Positions 25,712 through 35,807 are shown, counted from the first letter of the stretch. The stretch: 64,000 nt of DNA from Paenibacillus lentus (GCF_003931855.1 NZ_CP034248.1:682001-746000); one strand, 5' to 3'. Numbers and translations: made by a program. Notes: generated by a model not told the origin, from the sequence alone.

Positions 25712-28700
25712 TTAGATAAACAATCTATAATCATAAGACATAGGCCCAAACCGTTCTAACAGCGACCCAATTTTAGCAATTTCGTTGGATGACTGAATTG
25801 TTGCAGGAAGTTTAGTGTATAAATCAAATGTATTCCAATTCATTTTAGAGAGACCCAATATTTCTCTTGCAATAGTACTTAGGCTCGAGTTCCCATGATG
25901 TCGTTTAATTACCAACGGCGCTGGAATACGGCTTTTTCCCTGATAATATTTTCTATTTGAAATAATAGCCTCAGTTGTACCATGAACCCATAGTAGGGCC
26001 TTTTGATTTTCTAAAATAATTGATGTTGCACGTCTAATAGGGAAACCATCTTCCACAAATGTACCATCATGCTTCATTACTGAGGAAACATACCTTTGGG
26101 CGGATTCAATATTGATTTCTATCATATCAATATTTTCGATACCAGCTAATCCTTGTAATAAACCTTCTTTCTCCTCTTTTTGAAATGGAGTTCTCTTATG
26201 AATAACAACTCTTCGAGGAAGTCTGGAAAGAGACTCATAGAATAGCTGCCGCACGCTCTCTCCCATTCGTCTTGCATCATTTTGTGACATATAGGGATTC
26301 TTTCCTCGAAATATCGGCTCTTCAATCTTACTTAACTTATATCTAAGCCCTAGCCCATTTGAACTATATAAGTGACTACATCCTAAAATAATTTGGTTGC
26401 CTTTACTAGCAGAAGTATCTACACTATAGCCTATTCCCATAAAAGCAGTATCACGATCGAGAGAGTCCAAAATCCATGGAGTCCTGCCCGCCTTAACATA
26501 AAATGAAAGAGACAACCACCACATTATTTGACATTGTTGTGGTTTTCTCAATGTTTCTTCTCTTAAAAACTGAGTTGCGATTCCCCTTTGAATACAATAT
26601 GCCTTAATATAATCGTGTAAATCAAAACGCTCCCCAATATCATTATATTTCTCCCAAATCCTCCACCTTGCAGGGATATAAATCACTACCACATTTGGGG
26701 CTGAATTGATGTTTAATCTATCAAGTGCATCGCAAATATGCCTAGCCAGTTCGATTGCTCCATGCTTTTGATCCATAAATTTAGTCGGCTCATCACAATA
26801 GAACCAGTTATTCTGATTAGGCTGAGGAATATCTATTGCAGTTCCAAATGCCTGCATAAACCCCGGGAACTCCATAAGATACTCAGTATTGGTTTCAGGT
26901 TTTCTCCTCATATGAATATTACCAAAGTAACTACTTACTTTTCCTGAATCCGCTTCAGGGCAAATTACTCCTATTGTAATTTCCCTCGCTACAGCACTTT
27001 GGGTTATACTAAAATCATACGGTCTATTATGCAACACTCCCCTAATAGGATGTGTCTCCTTAACTCCCGCTTGTCCACTATGACTTGAAAACAATAGCTT
27101 AGGTTCATTAAAATGCATTCCTGATAAACTTATATACTTTTCCATAGATGGTGGTACCGTAATTTCATTTCTACCGCTAGAACTAGTTAATTTTGCATAG
27201 AGTGGAGCCGGTTTAATATGAAATTTAAACGTAGAGCCACATCCTGCAGGAAAGTCATAAGATCTAACTGACTTTTCAGATATTATCTTTGATCTCCATT
27301 TCATTAATGCAGCATTAAATTTCTGATTATATTGCTTTTGGAGTACCGATCGCTTTAATTCTTTTGAAACTTCTACAGATAATTCTTCTCCATTTATAGT
27401 ACTACCTTTTATGGTGGGCTTTAGTATCACATAATGCTTCCCCTTGATTTGTCGTATATATAATAAAACACCTTCGTGAACATTAAAATATTGGCCCTGA
27501 ATTCTTTCTTGGTGAGAGACAGTAGAATCCCAGATTAAGTTCCTTCCGTCTGTACATAAATGGGTGTTACTTTGAACAACGGACTTGACTAATGCCGATG
27601 TTAATAATGATATGATAACCCCATCCTCGTAAGATAACTCTCTACTACTAATCGGAGTTCTTACAATTTCACTATCAACATACTCCCGAAAGACATCTCT
27701 CAATTCGTCAACCAAGCCAAGAGCTAATATCTGTCCTTTAAAAGGAACAGCCACCACATTCTTTTTATTTATTAATTCCATAACTTTTTGCCAAGTTCCA
27801 GCGCCTTTAAGTAAAGGAGCGCTAAATTGCAAAACCTCAGTAGGAATATCGATAGGAAAAACATTACTTTTAACAATAGAACCTATTTTAGTTGAATCAA
27901 TACTAAATGAAGGAGATACCTTGTTTAATGAAAATTCTTTTGTTAATTCATTTACTTTATCATTCCATACTGATTCTAAGCAGTGTGTGGCCAATCGAGA
28001 CATTAAATCATCAAAGCCTGATGTCGATATAAAATAAGCCTCTCGTCCGTTTTCTCTAGCTTTCTTAATTAATCGACTTACAACCTCATTAGGCTCAGAC
28101 TCCTCAACACCGCACCAATACAATCTCCCTTCTCCAGAATAAGAATAAGCTTCTTCAAGTGCTGCCATCACAGAATGATCTCGACCACTATAACCACTTA
28201 CAATTAAATTATGGGTCTTTAGATGATTAATTAAGGCAAGCCTTAGTTTTCGGTCTTGTACTTGCAATTCATTTTCGGTATTTTTAAGGGCGTCATACCT
28301 GTAGTCGCCGTGTAAAGATACACAGAGTAACTCACCTCGTGTATATATTCTTTCTATTCTATCTATACTATCAAGTCCTACCTCAATTGGAGTTACTAAT
28401 GCAGAGTTTAGAGCAGCCTTTGCAACTAATCCATCAAAATTAGTCGTCCACACCGATTGAACTACCCCCGCTCCTGCAAGCAAGGCAAGTAGTTGATACC
28501 CAATATAAGGTTTCTTATTTTCTATAATTGATTGAAAGTATCTTCGGCGATCTCGTGGTATAGGATAACACTTCTCAATATAGAAGCTATACTCTTCATC
28601 TGCCCCCGACTCAGGATACTCACCTTCATAATCTAGCCATTCTTGAATTCTTTGTTGGATATGTGGCAATGTAATATTATTAAATTGATCACCTAAACCT

Positions 28701-28876
28701 TGATTCTTAGTTAAAAAGATATCTCTCTTCCACTGCCATATGCAATTTGAAGCCGAGGGAATACCTGATGTTATAGAAGCACCCGCTCCAATTAACAATG
28801 AATGAGGCGAACTTTTATTTATTGAAACTGAGCGAATAAATGCATCTAATTCAATGTTCAACTTATCACTGACCAC
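25712..28876 (-). CDS. Single-chain SIR2-APAZ-short prokaryotic Argonaute (SPARSA-like)
   Basis: GTG at 28876 is preferred because AAGGTGAT lies just upstream; a GTG at 28885 is possible. About 1054 residues. Residues 28-290 form an NAD-hydrolase SIR2 domain with GAGASITSGIPSA, TTNFDGL, LHGDYRYD and VSGYSGRDHS. The middle (about 340-590) fits the APAZ region. From about 600 the MID-PIWI half begins, with NVVVIYIPARWRIWEKY, FMGIGYSVDTSASKGNQI and YYQGKSRIPAPLVIKRHHG, ending YDYRLFI. The first catalytic aspartate of PIWI is replaced by Tyr in G-I-G-Y-S, so slicing is not expected. Such proteins use a guide to sense invading DNA and then deplete NAD. SIR2-APAZ and Argonaute are usually separate genes; here they are one. 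Confidence 0.88.
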   Translation of the reverse strand: MVSDKLNIELDAFIRSVSINKSSPHSLLIGAGASITSGIPSASNCIWQWKRDIFLTKNQGLGDQFNNITLPHIQQRIQEWLDYEGEYPESGADEEYSFYIEKCYPIPRDRRRYFQSIIENKKPYIGYQLLALLAGAGVVQSVWTTNFDGLVAKAALNSALVTPIEVGLDSIDRIERIYTRGELLCVSLHGDYRYDALKNTENELQVQDRKLRLALINHLKTHNLIVSGYSGRDHSVMAALEEAYSYSGEGRLYWCGVEESEPNEVVSRLIKKARENGREAYFISTSGFDDLMSRLATHCLESVWNDKVNELTKEFSLNKVSPSFSIDSTKIGSIVKSNVFPIDIPTEVLQFSAPLLKGAGTWQKVMELINKKNVVAVPFKGQILALGLVDELRDVFREYVDSEIVRTPISSRELSYEDGVIISLLTSALVKSVVQSNTHLCTDGRNLIWDSTVSHQERIQGQYFNVHEGVLLYIRQIKGKHYVILKPTIKGSTINGEELSVEVSKELKRSVLQKQYNQKFNAALMKWRSKIISEKSVRSYDFPAGCGSTFKFHIKPAPLYAKLTSSSGRNEITVPPSMEKYISLSGMHFNEPKLLFSSHSGQAGVKETHPIRGVLHNRPYDFSITQSAVAREITIGVICPEADSGKVSSYFGNIHMRRKPETNTEYLMEFPGFMQAFGTAIDIPQPNQNNWFYCDEPTKFMDQKHGAIELARHICDALDRLNINSAPNVVVIYIPARWRIWEKYNDIGERFDLHDYIKAYCIQRGIATQFLREETLRKPQQCQIMWWLSLSFYVKAGRTPWILDSLDRDTAFMGIGYSVDTSASKGNQIILGCSHLYSSNGLGLRYKLSKIEEPIFRGKNPYMSQNDARRMGESVRQLFYESLSRLPRRVVIHKRTPFQKEEKEGLLQGLAGIENIDMIEINIESAQRYVSSVMKHDGTFVEDGFPIRRATSIILENQKALLWVHGTTEAIISNRKYYQGKSRIPAPLVIKRHHGNSSLSTIAREILGLSKMNWNTFDLYTKLPATIQSSNEIAKIGSLLERFGPMSYDYRLFI

Positions 28877-28885
28877 ACTTATCAC

Positions 28886-29642
28886 CTTCTATATTTCAGT
28901 AGTGTTATTTTTAGTTGATCCGACGTCCAACAGACAAATCAAATGAATTATCCAATAAACCTAGCTTTCCCGGTTTACAGATCGTGTTGAAAGACATTCA
29001 TCACATCTGACCAATATTCCCCATCGGTAAAACTTCAGTTTCACTCGGCTCCAGAAAGCCCCTACAAATCCAAGGCGTAAATCATGGATGGGGCTTTAAC
29101 GTCCTTGGATACATCCAGTAAGGCAGGAATCCATAATAGAACAATAACTTAAGGTTATCTATAGTTAATCGTGCTACCACGCTCTTTCTTCACATAAGTT
29201 ACGGCAGGGCACACTACCTCATCAAAATCGTCTTCTTCTTATCCTTATTGCAGTACGGTATCCGAGGATACGACACCTTTCTCAATTGCGTCATTTTCAA
29301 TTAAAAACCTACTGGGCTTCATCTTGTTAAAGATTAGATCCAACCAGTCCGCATCGGCTAAGCTATTTCTCCAATACCTCACGTTCATCTGGTCGCCATT
29401 CACCCTTCCATGCCTAAAGATCTAGTTAAGGGTACTTTCGACAAGTTATAGGAAAATCCTCCCTTATTTGATAATTTGGGGTTAGGCTATTGGAAAGATA
29501 ATCATTTTAACGATGTAAATCCGTGTCTTCAAGACTATAAATGTTTACTAAAAGCGGAATTACTAATAAGAGTACGCAATTATCGATTTTTAAGCCTTCC
29601 CAAAAAAAATAATCATTTTGTTGACTTAAAGGAGGCTTTTGG
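28886..29642. other. Region between Argonaute and McrBC operons
   Basis: About 750 bases lack an intact gene. They hold a degenerate frame (29155-29421) and otherwise nothing I can assign. A 68-codon plus-strand frame at 29476 looks like chance. Confidence 0.55.
29155..29421 (-). pseudogene. Degenerate fragment of an unidentified gene
   Basis: The minus strand reads DQMNVRYWRNSLADADWLDL, then NKMKPSRFLIENDAIEKGVV. Two in-frame stops follow and then EEDDFDEVVCPAVTYVKKER before the end. The long coherent reading with only two stops suggests recent inactivation. I cannot name the parent. Position between defence genes suggests it belonged to a lost defence gene. Confidence 0.45.
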
Positions 29643-29644
29643 CG

Positions 29645-29675
29645 AAAAAAGAGAGCAGATATCTGCTCTCTTTTT
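29645..29675. terminator. Bidirectional terminator downstream of the membrane protein
   Basis: AAAAAAGAGAGCAGAT pairs with ATCTGCTCTCTTTTT, a perfect palindromic stem with a T run on the minus strand. Confidence 0.85.
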
Positions 29676-29720
29676 CGTGTAAATTTATACAAGTTCACAA
29701 CAAATTAAACGCACGAAATT

Positions 29721-30506
29721 CTAATTGATTTCTTTACGACGTAAAACTTTATATTCTGTATCCTCTTTTTGTTTTATAACATCCTTCGCTTGTCCTTTTT
29801 CTACTTCATCCGGCATACGTAAAAGTAAATCTTCTAGTTGTTGAATGAGCCCTTCCCTAATGCTATTTTGGTTTTGAAAAATATCATTAACTATACTGTC
29901 TTTTAATCTTATTAATGAAGTGAAAATTGCAATTAGTATCAAAGAGAGAAAAGTGCATCCCGCAAATAACATCAGAATATCAAATAGTTGCATCAATTCC
30001 TTATCTTTATAAACATAAAAAAGTAATTGGGTTAGATTCGGAGTCAACACTGCTACAAGAAGACTAGGTGCAATTAGCGGAGGCAATTTGGACTTTTCTT
30101 TATCATTTTTATACAACTCAATTAGTTTTTCTATCTTCCATCTAGTTTTTATATCCTTACTGTAAAGAAAATCGGTGAGCTTATTCGATTTTAACTCCTT
30201 TAATTTCGCACTTTTCCAGATTCTCCTCCCGACACTAATTTTATATCTCTTTCTAATGACTCTTTTAACAGCTCTGAAAAAAATAAAAACCGAATAAGAA
30301 AGTATAATCATTGAAACTATACTCGAAATAATTAACCACTTTCTATAACCAACATTGAACAAAGAAATAAAAACACAGGTTAGTATTATTACAGAGCAGA
30401 GTATCATCATAGTATTGACAAAGTAATAATGTTTCTTGATATGTTTATGGACCAGTGCATAAGTCCTTACTTCATTTTGGTAATATTCAAAAACTATATC
30501 CTTCAT
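29721..30506 (-). CDS. Four-span membrane protein, third gene of the McrBC-like operon
   Basis: The 261-residue protein has two pairs of hydrophobic segments (about 30-50 and 57-75; about 145-165 and 175-200), a basic loop between them (RVIRKRYKISVGRRIWKSAK) and an acidic C-terminal helix. GGAAAG lies 11 bases before the ATG. It starts 46 bases after the DUF2357 stop and is followed by a strong terminator, so it is probably cotranscribed with the restriction genes. No family is recognised; the N-terminal helix plus two spans is reminiscent of SLATT-type defence membrane proteins, but unproven. Confidence 0.6.
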   Translation of the reverse strand: MKDIVFEYYQNEVRTYALVHKHIKKHYYFVNTMMILCSVIILTCVFISLFNVGYRKWLIISSIVSMIILSYSVFIFFRAVKRVIRKRYKISVGRRIWKSAKLKELKSNKLTDFLYSKDIKTRWKIEKLIELYKNDKEKSKLPPLIAPSLLVAVLTPNLTQLLFYVYKDKELMQLFDILMLFAGCTFLSLILIAIFTSLIRLKDSIVNDIFQNQNSIREGLIQQLEDLLLRMPDEVEKGQAKDVIKQKEDTEYKVLRRKEIN

Positions 30507-30552
30507 CCGAATCTCAACTTTCCTAGAATTTTAAACTACCTATTCAACCCGC

Positions 30553-32961
30553 CTACTCCTCCACTCGAATCTCCACCACAGATCCCGCCAAATCCACATC
30601 TGCATGATCCAGCTCTACTTTGACCTTGCCGACTCTTCGGGCTTCGCGCCATTGTCGCAGATCCTCGTCATTTTCTAGCTTCAGTTCTGCAATTTCATGG
30701 GCACGATCAAACATGTATTTGCTCGTGTACAGACAGGTATAGATGCCCTGTCCACCTAAGGCAATCGGCTTGTCCCGCCGTTCCCAGCGTTCAATCGTGA
30801 ATTTAACATATAGTTCTTCTTCCGTGCCGGGCCGGGCAGGCCGTTCTGTGATCTCGCCTCTTCGAACGACTTTCCAATCCTGAATTCGGCCGAACCAATG
30901 GATGCCCGTGTTTCCTGGCTCCTGAAACTTCCTACGAGACTGGCACATGGCAATATATTCGATTTGGGTGAGAAGCTTGTGATCGACGATATTTTTAAGC
31001 GGCATATGATAGAATCGTTCTGACAAAGCCACATCCAGTTGGGAGGGCTCTCGCAACGAACCAACAAGGACATTCTTCCCCTCAAGCTTGTTGAAATAGT
31101 ATTCTTTCGTCCCACGAGGACGGGTAGACCGCTCATAAGCCTTCTCTGGACTATCCATAATGATTTCATCCAGGAACTTCTCCATCAGGCTTGTGGCATT
31201 AGGTAGGAATGGAAATGCTCCCACGTTGACAAGCTCAATACTCTTATAGAATTTATGATCGCGAAACTGCTCTTCATTGTCATAGGGGAACAGAACATAT
31301 GCCCCAAACATGCTACGTTCCAATTCTTGTTGTCCATCCCCATATACAATGGCATCCCGATACCTGTGCATCGTATTAATATCTGATTCCTCAGGTCCAG
31401 GATTCGTGTACATCCTCCGGTATGGAGTCCCCTCATAAGCTGGATTTAAGCGATACTTCGCATCAAAAATATATTTATATTCAATCGAAGAATCGCTTTT
31501 TTTCAAGGTCAGAACATTATCCGGCATCTGGCCCACCGTAGGGGTCTGCTCTCCCCTTGGTAGTGAATTATAATAAAGTGTAAATACTTCGCCATTCTGA
31601 GGATTCCGATACATGATTTTGGACTTCTGAGTTTTGTCGAGCTTCACAAAAATCCCTGAACGATTCACCTTGACGATGTCTTGTTTGATGAGTTCATATT
31701 TACGACTTAGTAAATCGTGAATTTTCAGGAAACACCAGTACTCATACAACTGAGCTAAATCCTTTAATGACAAACGAATGAGATCTCCTTGAACCGAGAG
31801 ACCCTTCATCAGCATGAGATAGCAACGGTACACCTCTCTGTACCCAGGTGCCATCTGTAGAACAAGGGATACTGACATGTGCGTCATATCGCCGACTGCC
31901 AGAAAATCGTATCGTAGCAGCCTTTGTAGCTGAGATTCCATCAGATCTACACTTCTTAATAGTTGAGGATCGGAAGTACGCTCTACGGACTTTAACCGAA
32001 CACGAAGAGCTTGCAATTTCTTTGCAATCCGTATTAAAACCCACCGAACAAAGCGATTCTCCCCTGTATCGAAGTCCATATACTTCTTAGATTCCAATAC
32101 ATGGGTGGGGTACATATTTTGGCCATTAATATGAATAATTCCGTTCTTGTTATCCTTAACAAACAGCTCCGGATGTCTAGAGAGGTAAGCTAAATTACCC
32201 TTCCCAGCATGTCTTGCCTTACCAGAGGTTACTTTCTGATTCACTATATTTGTCTTAATGTGAGGCGCATTCTTAATGCGCTCCACGGCCTGAACAAGAT
32301 GTTGAAACATATGTTTTAAGATGGCAAAGAACTCTGTCATACTTTGCTGGGTTGTATCCTTTAGCCCAGTCAAATGGTAGGTTTTCCGCAAAAAATCAAA
32401 GGACAGATTATAAATTTGTTGATTCACATCGCTCAGTATCGTTTCATAGTCCTTTTTATAATCCATCTTCGTCGGAAAAATTTCTAACTGTAATTGCATG
32501 AGCGCCTGTCCATGTAAGCGAAGCTCTAATTCCGTATATCCAACCTCATTCTGGAAGTTCAAAATACCAGATAATATATTTTTCCCAAGAGGCTTTACCG
32601 CCTCTCTTAAGTACATATTCTCATGATAAAACTGAATAGCCACATCTTGCTTTTTCTCGACTACAATTTCATAAGCCTGCGTCTCAAAGAAAAGAGGGGC
32701 ACACGCTTGGCCCTCATCCCATTCCTGCAATCCATTCTTCTCTGGCGAGAAGACCGATATGGAGCTAATCTCTAAATTGGAGGAGAATTTATCTATACGA
32801 CAGTGGGCATTCACCATGGCACCCTCCTCATCCCGGTGTAACTGTAATGCCTCTACCGTGGGGTGAAACGGTTTGCCCTGAATATATAAGTTAAATAGAT
32901 TGGTCTCGATCCGTAGTAACTCTACCGTCCCATTACGATAACCAGTATGAAGTGAATCCAT
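30553..32961 (-). CDS. DUF2357 McrC-like nuclease subunit
   Basis: The 802-residue protein has a DUF2357 N-terminal region and a PD-(D/E)xK nuclease core. Asp481 lies in MPDNVLTLKK, and D500-A-K502 in KYIFDAKYRLNP. The preceding helix LYEYWCFLKI (Glu407) is typical of the fold. Family members partner with McrB-like AAA+ GTPases and act as the cutting subunit of type IV modification-dependent restriction. The frame overlaps the end of the upstream AAA+ gene by 29 bases, so the two are translationally coupled. Confidence 0.85.
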   Translation of the reverse strand: MDSLHTGYRNGTVELLRIETNLFNLYIQGKPFHPTVEALQLHRDEEGAMVNAHCRIDKFSSNLEISSISVFSPEKNGLQEWDEGQACAPLFFETQAYEIVVEKKQDVAIQFYHENMYLREAVKPLGKNILSGILNFQNEVGYTELELRLHGQALMQLQLEIFPTKMDYKKDYETILSDVNQQIYNLSFDFLRKTYHLTGLKDTTQQSMTEFFAILKHMFQHLVQAVERIKNAPHIKTNIVNQKVTSGKARHAGKGNLAYLSRHPELFVKDNKNGIIHINGQNMYPTHVLESKKYMDFDTGENRFVRWVLIRIAKKLQALRVRLKSVERTSDPQLLRSVDLMESQLQRLLRYDFLAVGDMTHMSVSLVLQMAPGYREVYRCYLMLMKGLSVQGDLIRLSLKDLAQLYEYWCFLKIHDLLSRKYELIKQDIVKVNRSGIFVKLDKTQKSKIMYRNPQNGEVFTLYYNSLPRGEQTPTVGQMPDNVLTLKKSDSSIEYKYIFDAKYRLNPAYEGTPYRRMYTNPGPEESDINTMHRYRDAIVYGDGQQELERSMFGAYVLFPYDNEEQFRDHKFYKSIELVNVGAFPFLPNATSLMEKFLDEIIMDSPEKAYERSTRPRGTKEYYFNKLEGKNVLVGSLREPSQLDVALSERFYHMPLKNIVDHKLLTQIEYIAMCQSRRKFQEPGNTGIHWFGRIQDWKVVRRGEITERPARPGTEEELYVKFTIERWERRDKPIALGGQGIYTCLYTSKYMFDRAHEIAELKLENDEDLRQWREARRVGKVKVELDHADVDLAGSVVEIRVEE

Positions 32962-35149
32962 CCTCTTCTAACCTCCGTAACATGAACACAATCTTGCGGG
33001 CACTTTGCGGATATTTGATCTGCGACTGTGCATTGAGAAATTCTGCCTCATTATATACTGGAGATAAGTCCTCCATTAGTTCGTTGATGGCAAGAGGTCG
33101 ATCTAAACACACCTTCAACAATTCCAAGAGAACTCGTCTAACCGCAGAGCTACTCCCTTGGATTCGAGGTAATATTTTCTGAAGTAATTGAAGGTCGAAC
33201 GCCTCATCAGCCGACATTAAGTTGTCACGGCGATTGTATATCATATAGAAGCTTACGGAGTCACGAACTCGAAACCCTACATGGGCGTGTATGCCTTCTA
33301 AAATTTCATTCAATTGAGCTAGACTTTGTGTCGTTTCTGAAATGAGCTCCCTGTTCTCATCCAATGCGTCGACAAGCTGAAGAAAATCACTTCGTAAAAA
33401 GGAATTCGGAGCAACGGCTTCTGTTATCGTCTCTCCCACCACTTCATCTGGGAGCTGCAATAAATTGATATAGTTAAATTCAATGGTATTGGCTCGGTCG
33501 AGAACTTTTTTACTAAAAGGATGGGTGGTCTCGTCCATATTGACTGTACCCATGAAATACACGTTATCAGGAATCGATAGGTCCCCGTACTTCTGCTGAT
33601 CCTCCTCAGAAGATAGGGAAGCAGCTGAAATTAATGGAGCCGTCGCAATTTCACCATCTCGCCATTCCTGGGTTTCCAATACACTGAGAAGATCGCTAAA
33701 ATAATGCTCTACCCTGGCTAAATTCATTTCATCTAAGCAAATAAAGTAGGGTTTAGAGCGATTTTCCGGCTTAGAGGCTTCATATAGCACTTCCGTTAAT
33801 CGTCCAGGACGAAAGGTTCCTGATAAATCCTTATATCCTAATAAGTCTGAGGGATCGCTCCAGTCAGGTCTAACCGGGATAAGCGCGAACTGTCCATTCT
33901 GCACGGTTGCCCCCATCGCTTCAGCAAACAACTTAACTAGTTTTGTCTTTCCAGTGCCTGATATCCCTGCTAGAATGACAAACGGCTTTGTTTTGATGGA
34001 AAGATAGAAATTCTCTATTAATCCATCTGGATATGAGAATCCTCTATTCTGAATAAATGAGCGTATCTGTGACAACCGCTGTGTTACGGACAGTGTCTCC
34101 ACTTCTTCCGACTCCTCATCCTCGATTTGATCCTCTTCTTCTTCATTCGCCGCTGTCTGCAATTGACTTTGTACATAGATCTGATAATCCTCCATCATCC
34201 GTTGCAAATCAGCTACAAGCTGTTCGTTTTGGGGAAGGTTATTGCTGTCATATCGGACGTAGGCAACGGTAGATACCTGGTAATCACGTCCTAACCCGCT
34301 TGTGGTTAACTCAATTCGGTCGTCCTTTGTAAAGCCAACCAAAGGCAACTGTTTTCTTATTTGGTCGACTTTATTTTCAAGGTATGTGTAACCTGCCCTT
34401 CTCCCACGATCCCGAATAGGTTTCGTCACCCCTTGGTTAAAGGTTAAATAGACAGAGCTCATATCTTCGGCAAAAAGATAAACTAAATATTCGCCATATT
34501 GAGTTGATCCCGTAAGACGTGTATCCATCAATGCAATCCAGGGAACGGTAGCCCAATTTCCTTGACCCACAGAACCTTGAACCCGAATATGATCTGAGAT
34601 GAACGGGTATTGCCTTATTCCTTCGGGAATCGTTCTTCGAAACGCTGTCCCCAGAGGATGATTCGCAAACGGTTCCTGCTTAGCCGTTCTATATGTAAGT
34701 AATATATGGCTCAGGTGCTCCTTTAGAGAGAAAGAGCTCGACTGAAGCTCCGTATAATAGGACTCTAATTCCCGGTTGGCATATCTTTCGAGTTCAGTCA
34801 GAACTTCTTCCCCTCCGTCCCATATCGCATAGGTGAATGTTAGCTCATTCCTGTCGTTTTTAGCTAGAATACTTCTAAGCGCCTCGACCGGGGTATCTAA
34901 TATCGCTTTCACTTGCGTAGCACTCACCTCTGACCAACGAGAAGCCATGCTATTCGGTGGAATATCCACGACTAGATTATTTACTTCCCGATCTCTGCAG
35001 TAGCTTAAAAACCGTTCCGCAATGGAATCTAACGATATAAACCTTTGCTGGGTTTCGCGCCAAATGCCAATCATAGAGAGTACGAGTACCATCTTGTAAG
35101 ATTTTTGCTTCACACGAAAAATAGATGCTAATTCAGTCGGTAATGACAT
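32933..35149 (-). CDS. McrB-like AAA+ GTPase with MrcB_N (DUF3578) domain
   Basis: In this 738-residue protein, residues 140-330 are the MrcB_N/DUF3578 DNA-recognition domain (GQGNWATVPWIALMD). An acidic linker (EEEEDQIEDEESEEVE) follows at 335-352. The AAA+ core has Walker A GISGTGKT (395-402), Walker B YFICLDEMN (468-476) and the McrB sensor MGTVNMDETTHPF (533-545). It probably recognises modified invader DNA and powers translocation for the DUF2357 nuclease. It is the first gene of the unit; a TTGGAC-17-GATAAA pair lies about 60-90 bases upstream. Confidence 0.9.
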   Translation of the reverse strand: MSLPTELASIFRVKQKSYKMVLVLSMIGIWRETQQRFISLDSIAERFLSYCRDREVNNLVVDIPPNSMASRWSEVSATQVKAILDTPVEALRSILAKNDRNELTFTYAIWDGGEEVLTELERYANRELESYYTELQSSSFSLKEHLSHILLTYRTAKQEPFANHPLGTAFRRTIPEGIRQYPFISDHIRVQGSVGQGNWATVPWIALMDTRLTGSTQYGEYLVYLFAEDMSSVYLTFNQGVTKPIRDRGRRAGYTYLENKVDQIRKQLPLVGFTKDDRIELTTSGLGRDYQVSTVAYVRYDSNNLPQNEQLVADLQRMMEDYQIYVQSQLQTAANEEEEDQIEDEESEEVETLSVTQRLSQIRSFIQNRGFSYPDGLIENFYLSIKTKPFVILAGISGTGKTKLVKLFAEAMGATVQNGQFALIPVRPDWSDPSDLLGYKDLSGTFRPGRLTEVLYEASKPENRSKPYFICLDEMNLARVEHYFSDLLSVLETQEWRDGEIATAPLISAASLSSEEDQQKYGDLSIPDNVYFMGTVNMDETTHPFSKKVLDRANTIEFNYINLLQLPDEVVGETITEAVAPNSFLRSDFLQLVDALDENRELISETTQSLAQLNEILEGIHAHVGFRVRDSVSFYMIYNRRDNLMSADEAFDLQLLQKILPRIQGSSSAVRRVLLELLKVCLDRPLAINELMEDLSPVYNEAEFLNAQSQIKYPQSARKIVFMLRRLEEDGFTSYWLS

Positions 35150-35316
35150 TTCTGTTCCTCCAGGTGAAAGTTGAGTTTAATAAATATATCTTGTAACATA
35201 GCGTTTATTTATCAAGTTATATATATTATAGTCCAAAACCTGGAGTGAAGGAGATAACCCTTAGCATAGAGGTATTCGGAATGGTTCAGATATTTTTATA
35301 ATGGGGAGCGAATCAA

Positions 35317-35799
35317 ATGAAAAATAATAGTTTTCTACTTAAAACTTATATGATCGTTATTCTGTCTCTTGTCCTCGTCAGTTGTACCAATCCTAAGCAA
35401 GTGATAAATATCGACATTACAGCATTTATGTATGGGGACGAGATAAATCAAACGGTAGAGGTATCCATGAATGGCGAGTATAACACCAAAGAACACAGTT
35501 TCATCGGCTCTCTAGTCATTGGAGATGTAATTAAGCTTGAACATGTAACCTTTTCTCCTGGATCAGGATTAATCAGCTACCACGAATCAACAAGATCTTA
35601 TCTTGGCCAGATCTTTTTTGATTATCAAAGCCTGCATTTCTCTATAGAAATTACAGACCAGGATCTTTATCAGCAACTAACCGAATCCAATCATGATAGG
35701 GATAAAAAGATCACTATCACTTCACCTGCTAATAATATTGAGGAAGCAAAGCGAATGAATGCGGAGCTCAAAGACAAGAAGCTTCCTTTTGAGAAATAA
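35317..35799 (+). CDS. Small lipoprotein of unknown function
   Basis: The 160-residue lipoprotein has a signal ending V-L-V-S-C (Cys23), preceded by ATGGGGAGCG. The mature part is beta-rich (FSPGSGLISYHESTRSYLG) and ends in a lysine-rich tail. No family is recognised. It has the same short-lipoprotein style as the one at 54481 but no clear sequence match. It stands alone, diverging from the McrB operon. Confidence 0.7.
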   Translation: MKNNSFLLKTYMIVILSLVLVSCTNPKQVINIDITAFMYGDEINQTVEVSMNGEYNTKEHSFIGSLVIGDVIKLEHVTFSPGSGLISYHESTRSYLGQIFFDYQSLHFSIEITDQDLYQQLTESNHDRDKKITITSPANNIEEAKRMNAELKDKKLPFEK

Positions 35800-35807
35800 C
35801 AGGAACA

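Noticed and set aside
29476-29682. 68-codon plus-strand frame between Argonaute and McrBC units
   Set aside because: Runs through the terminator hairpin and has no start signal.
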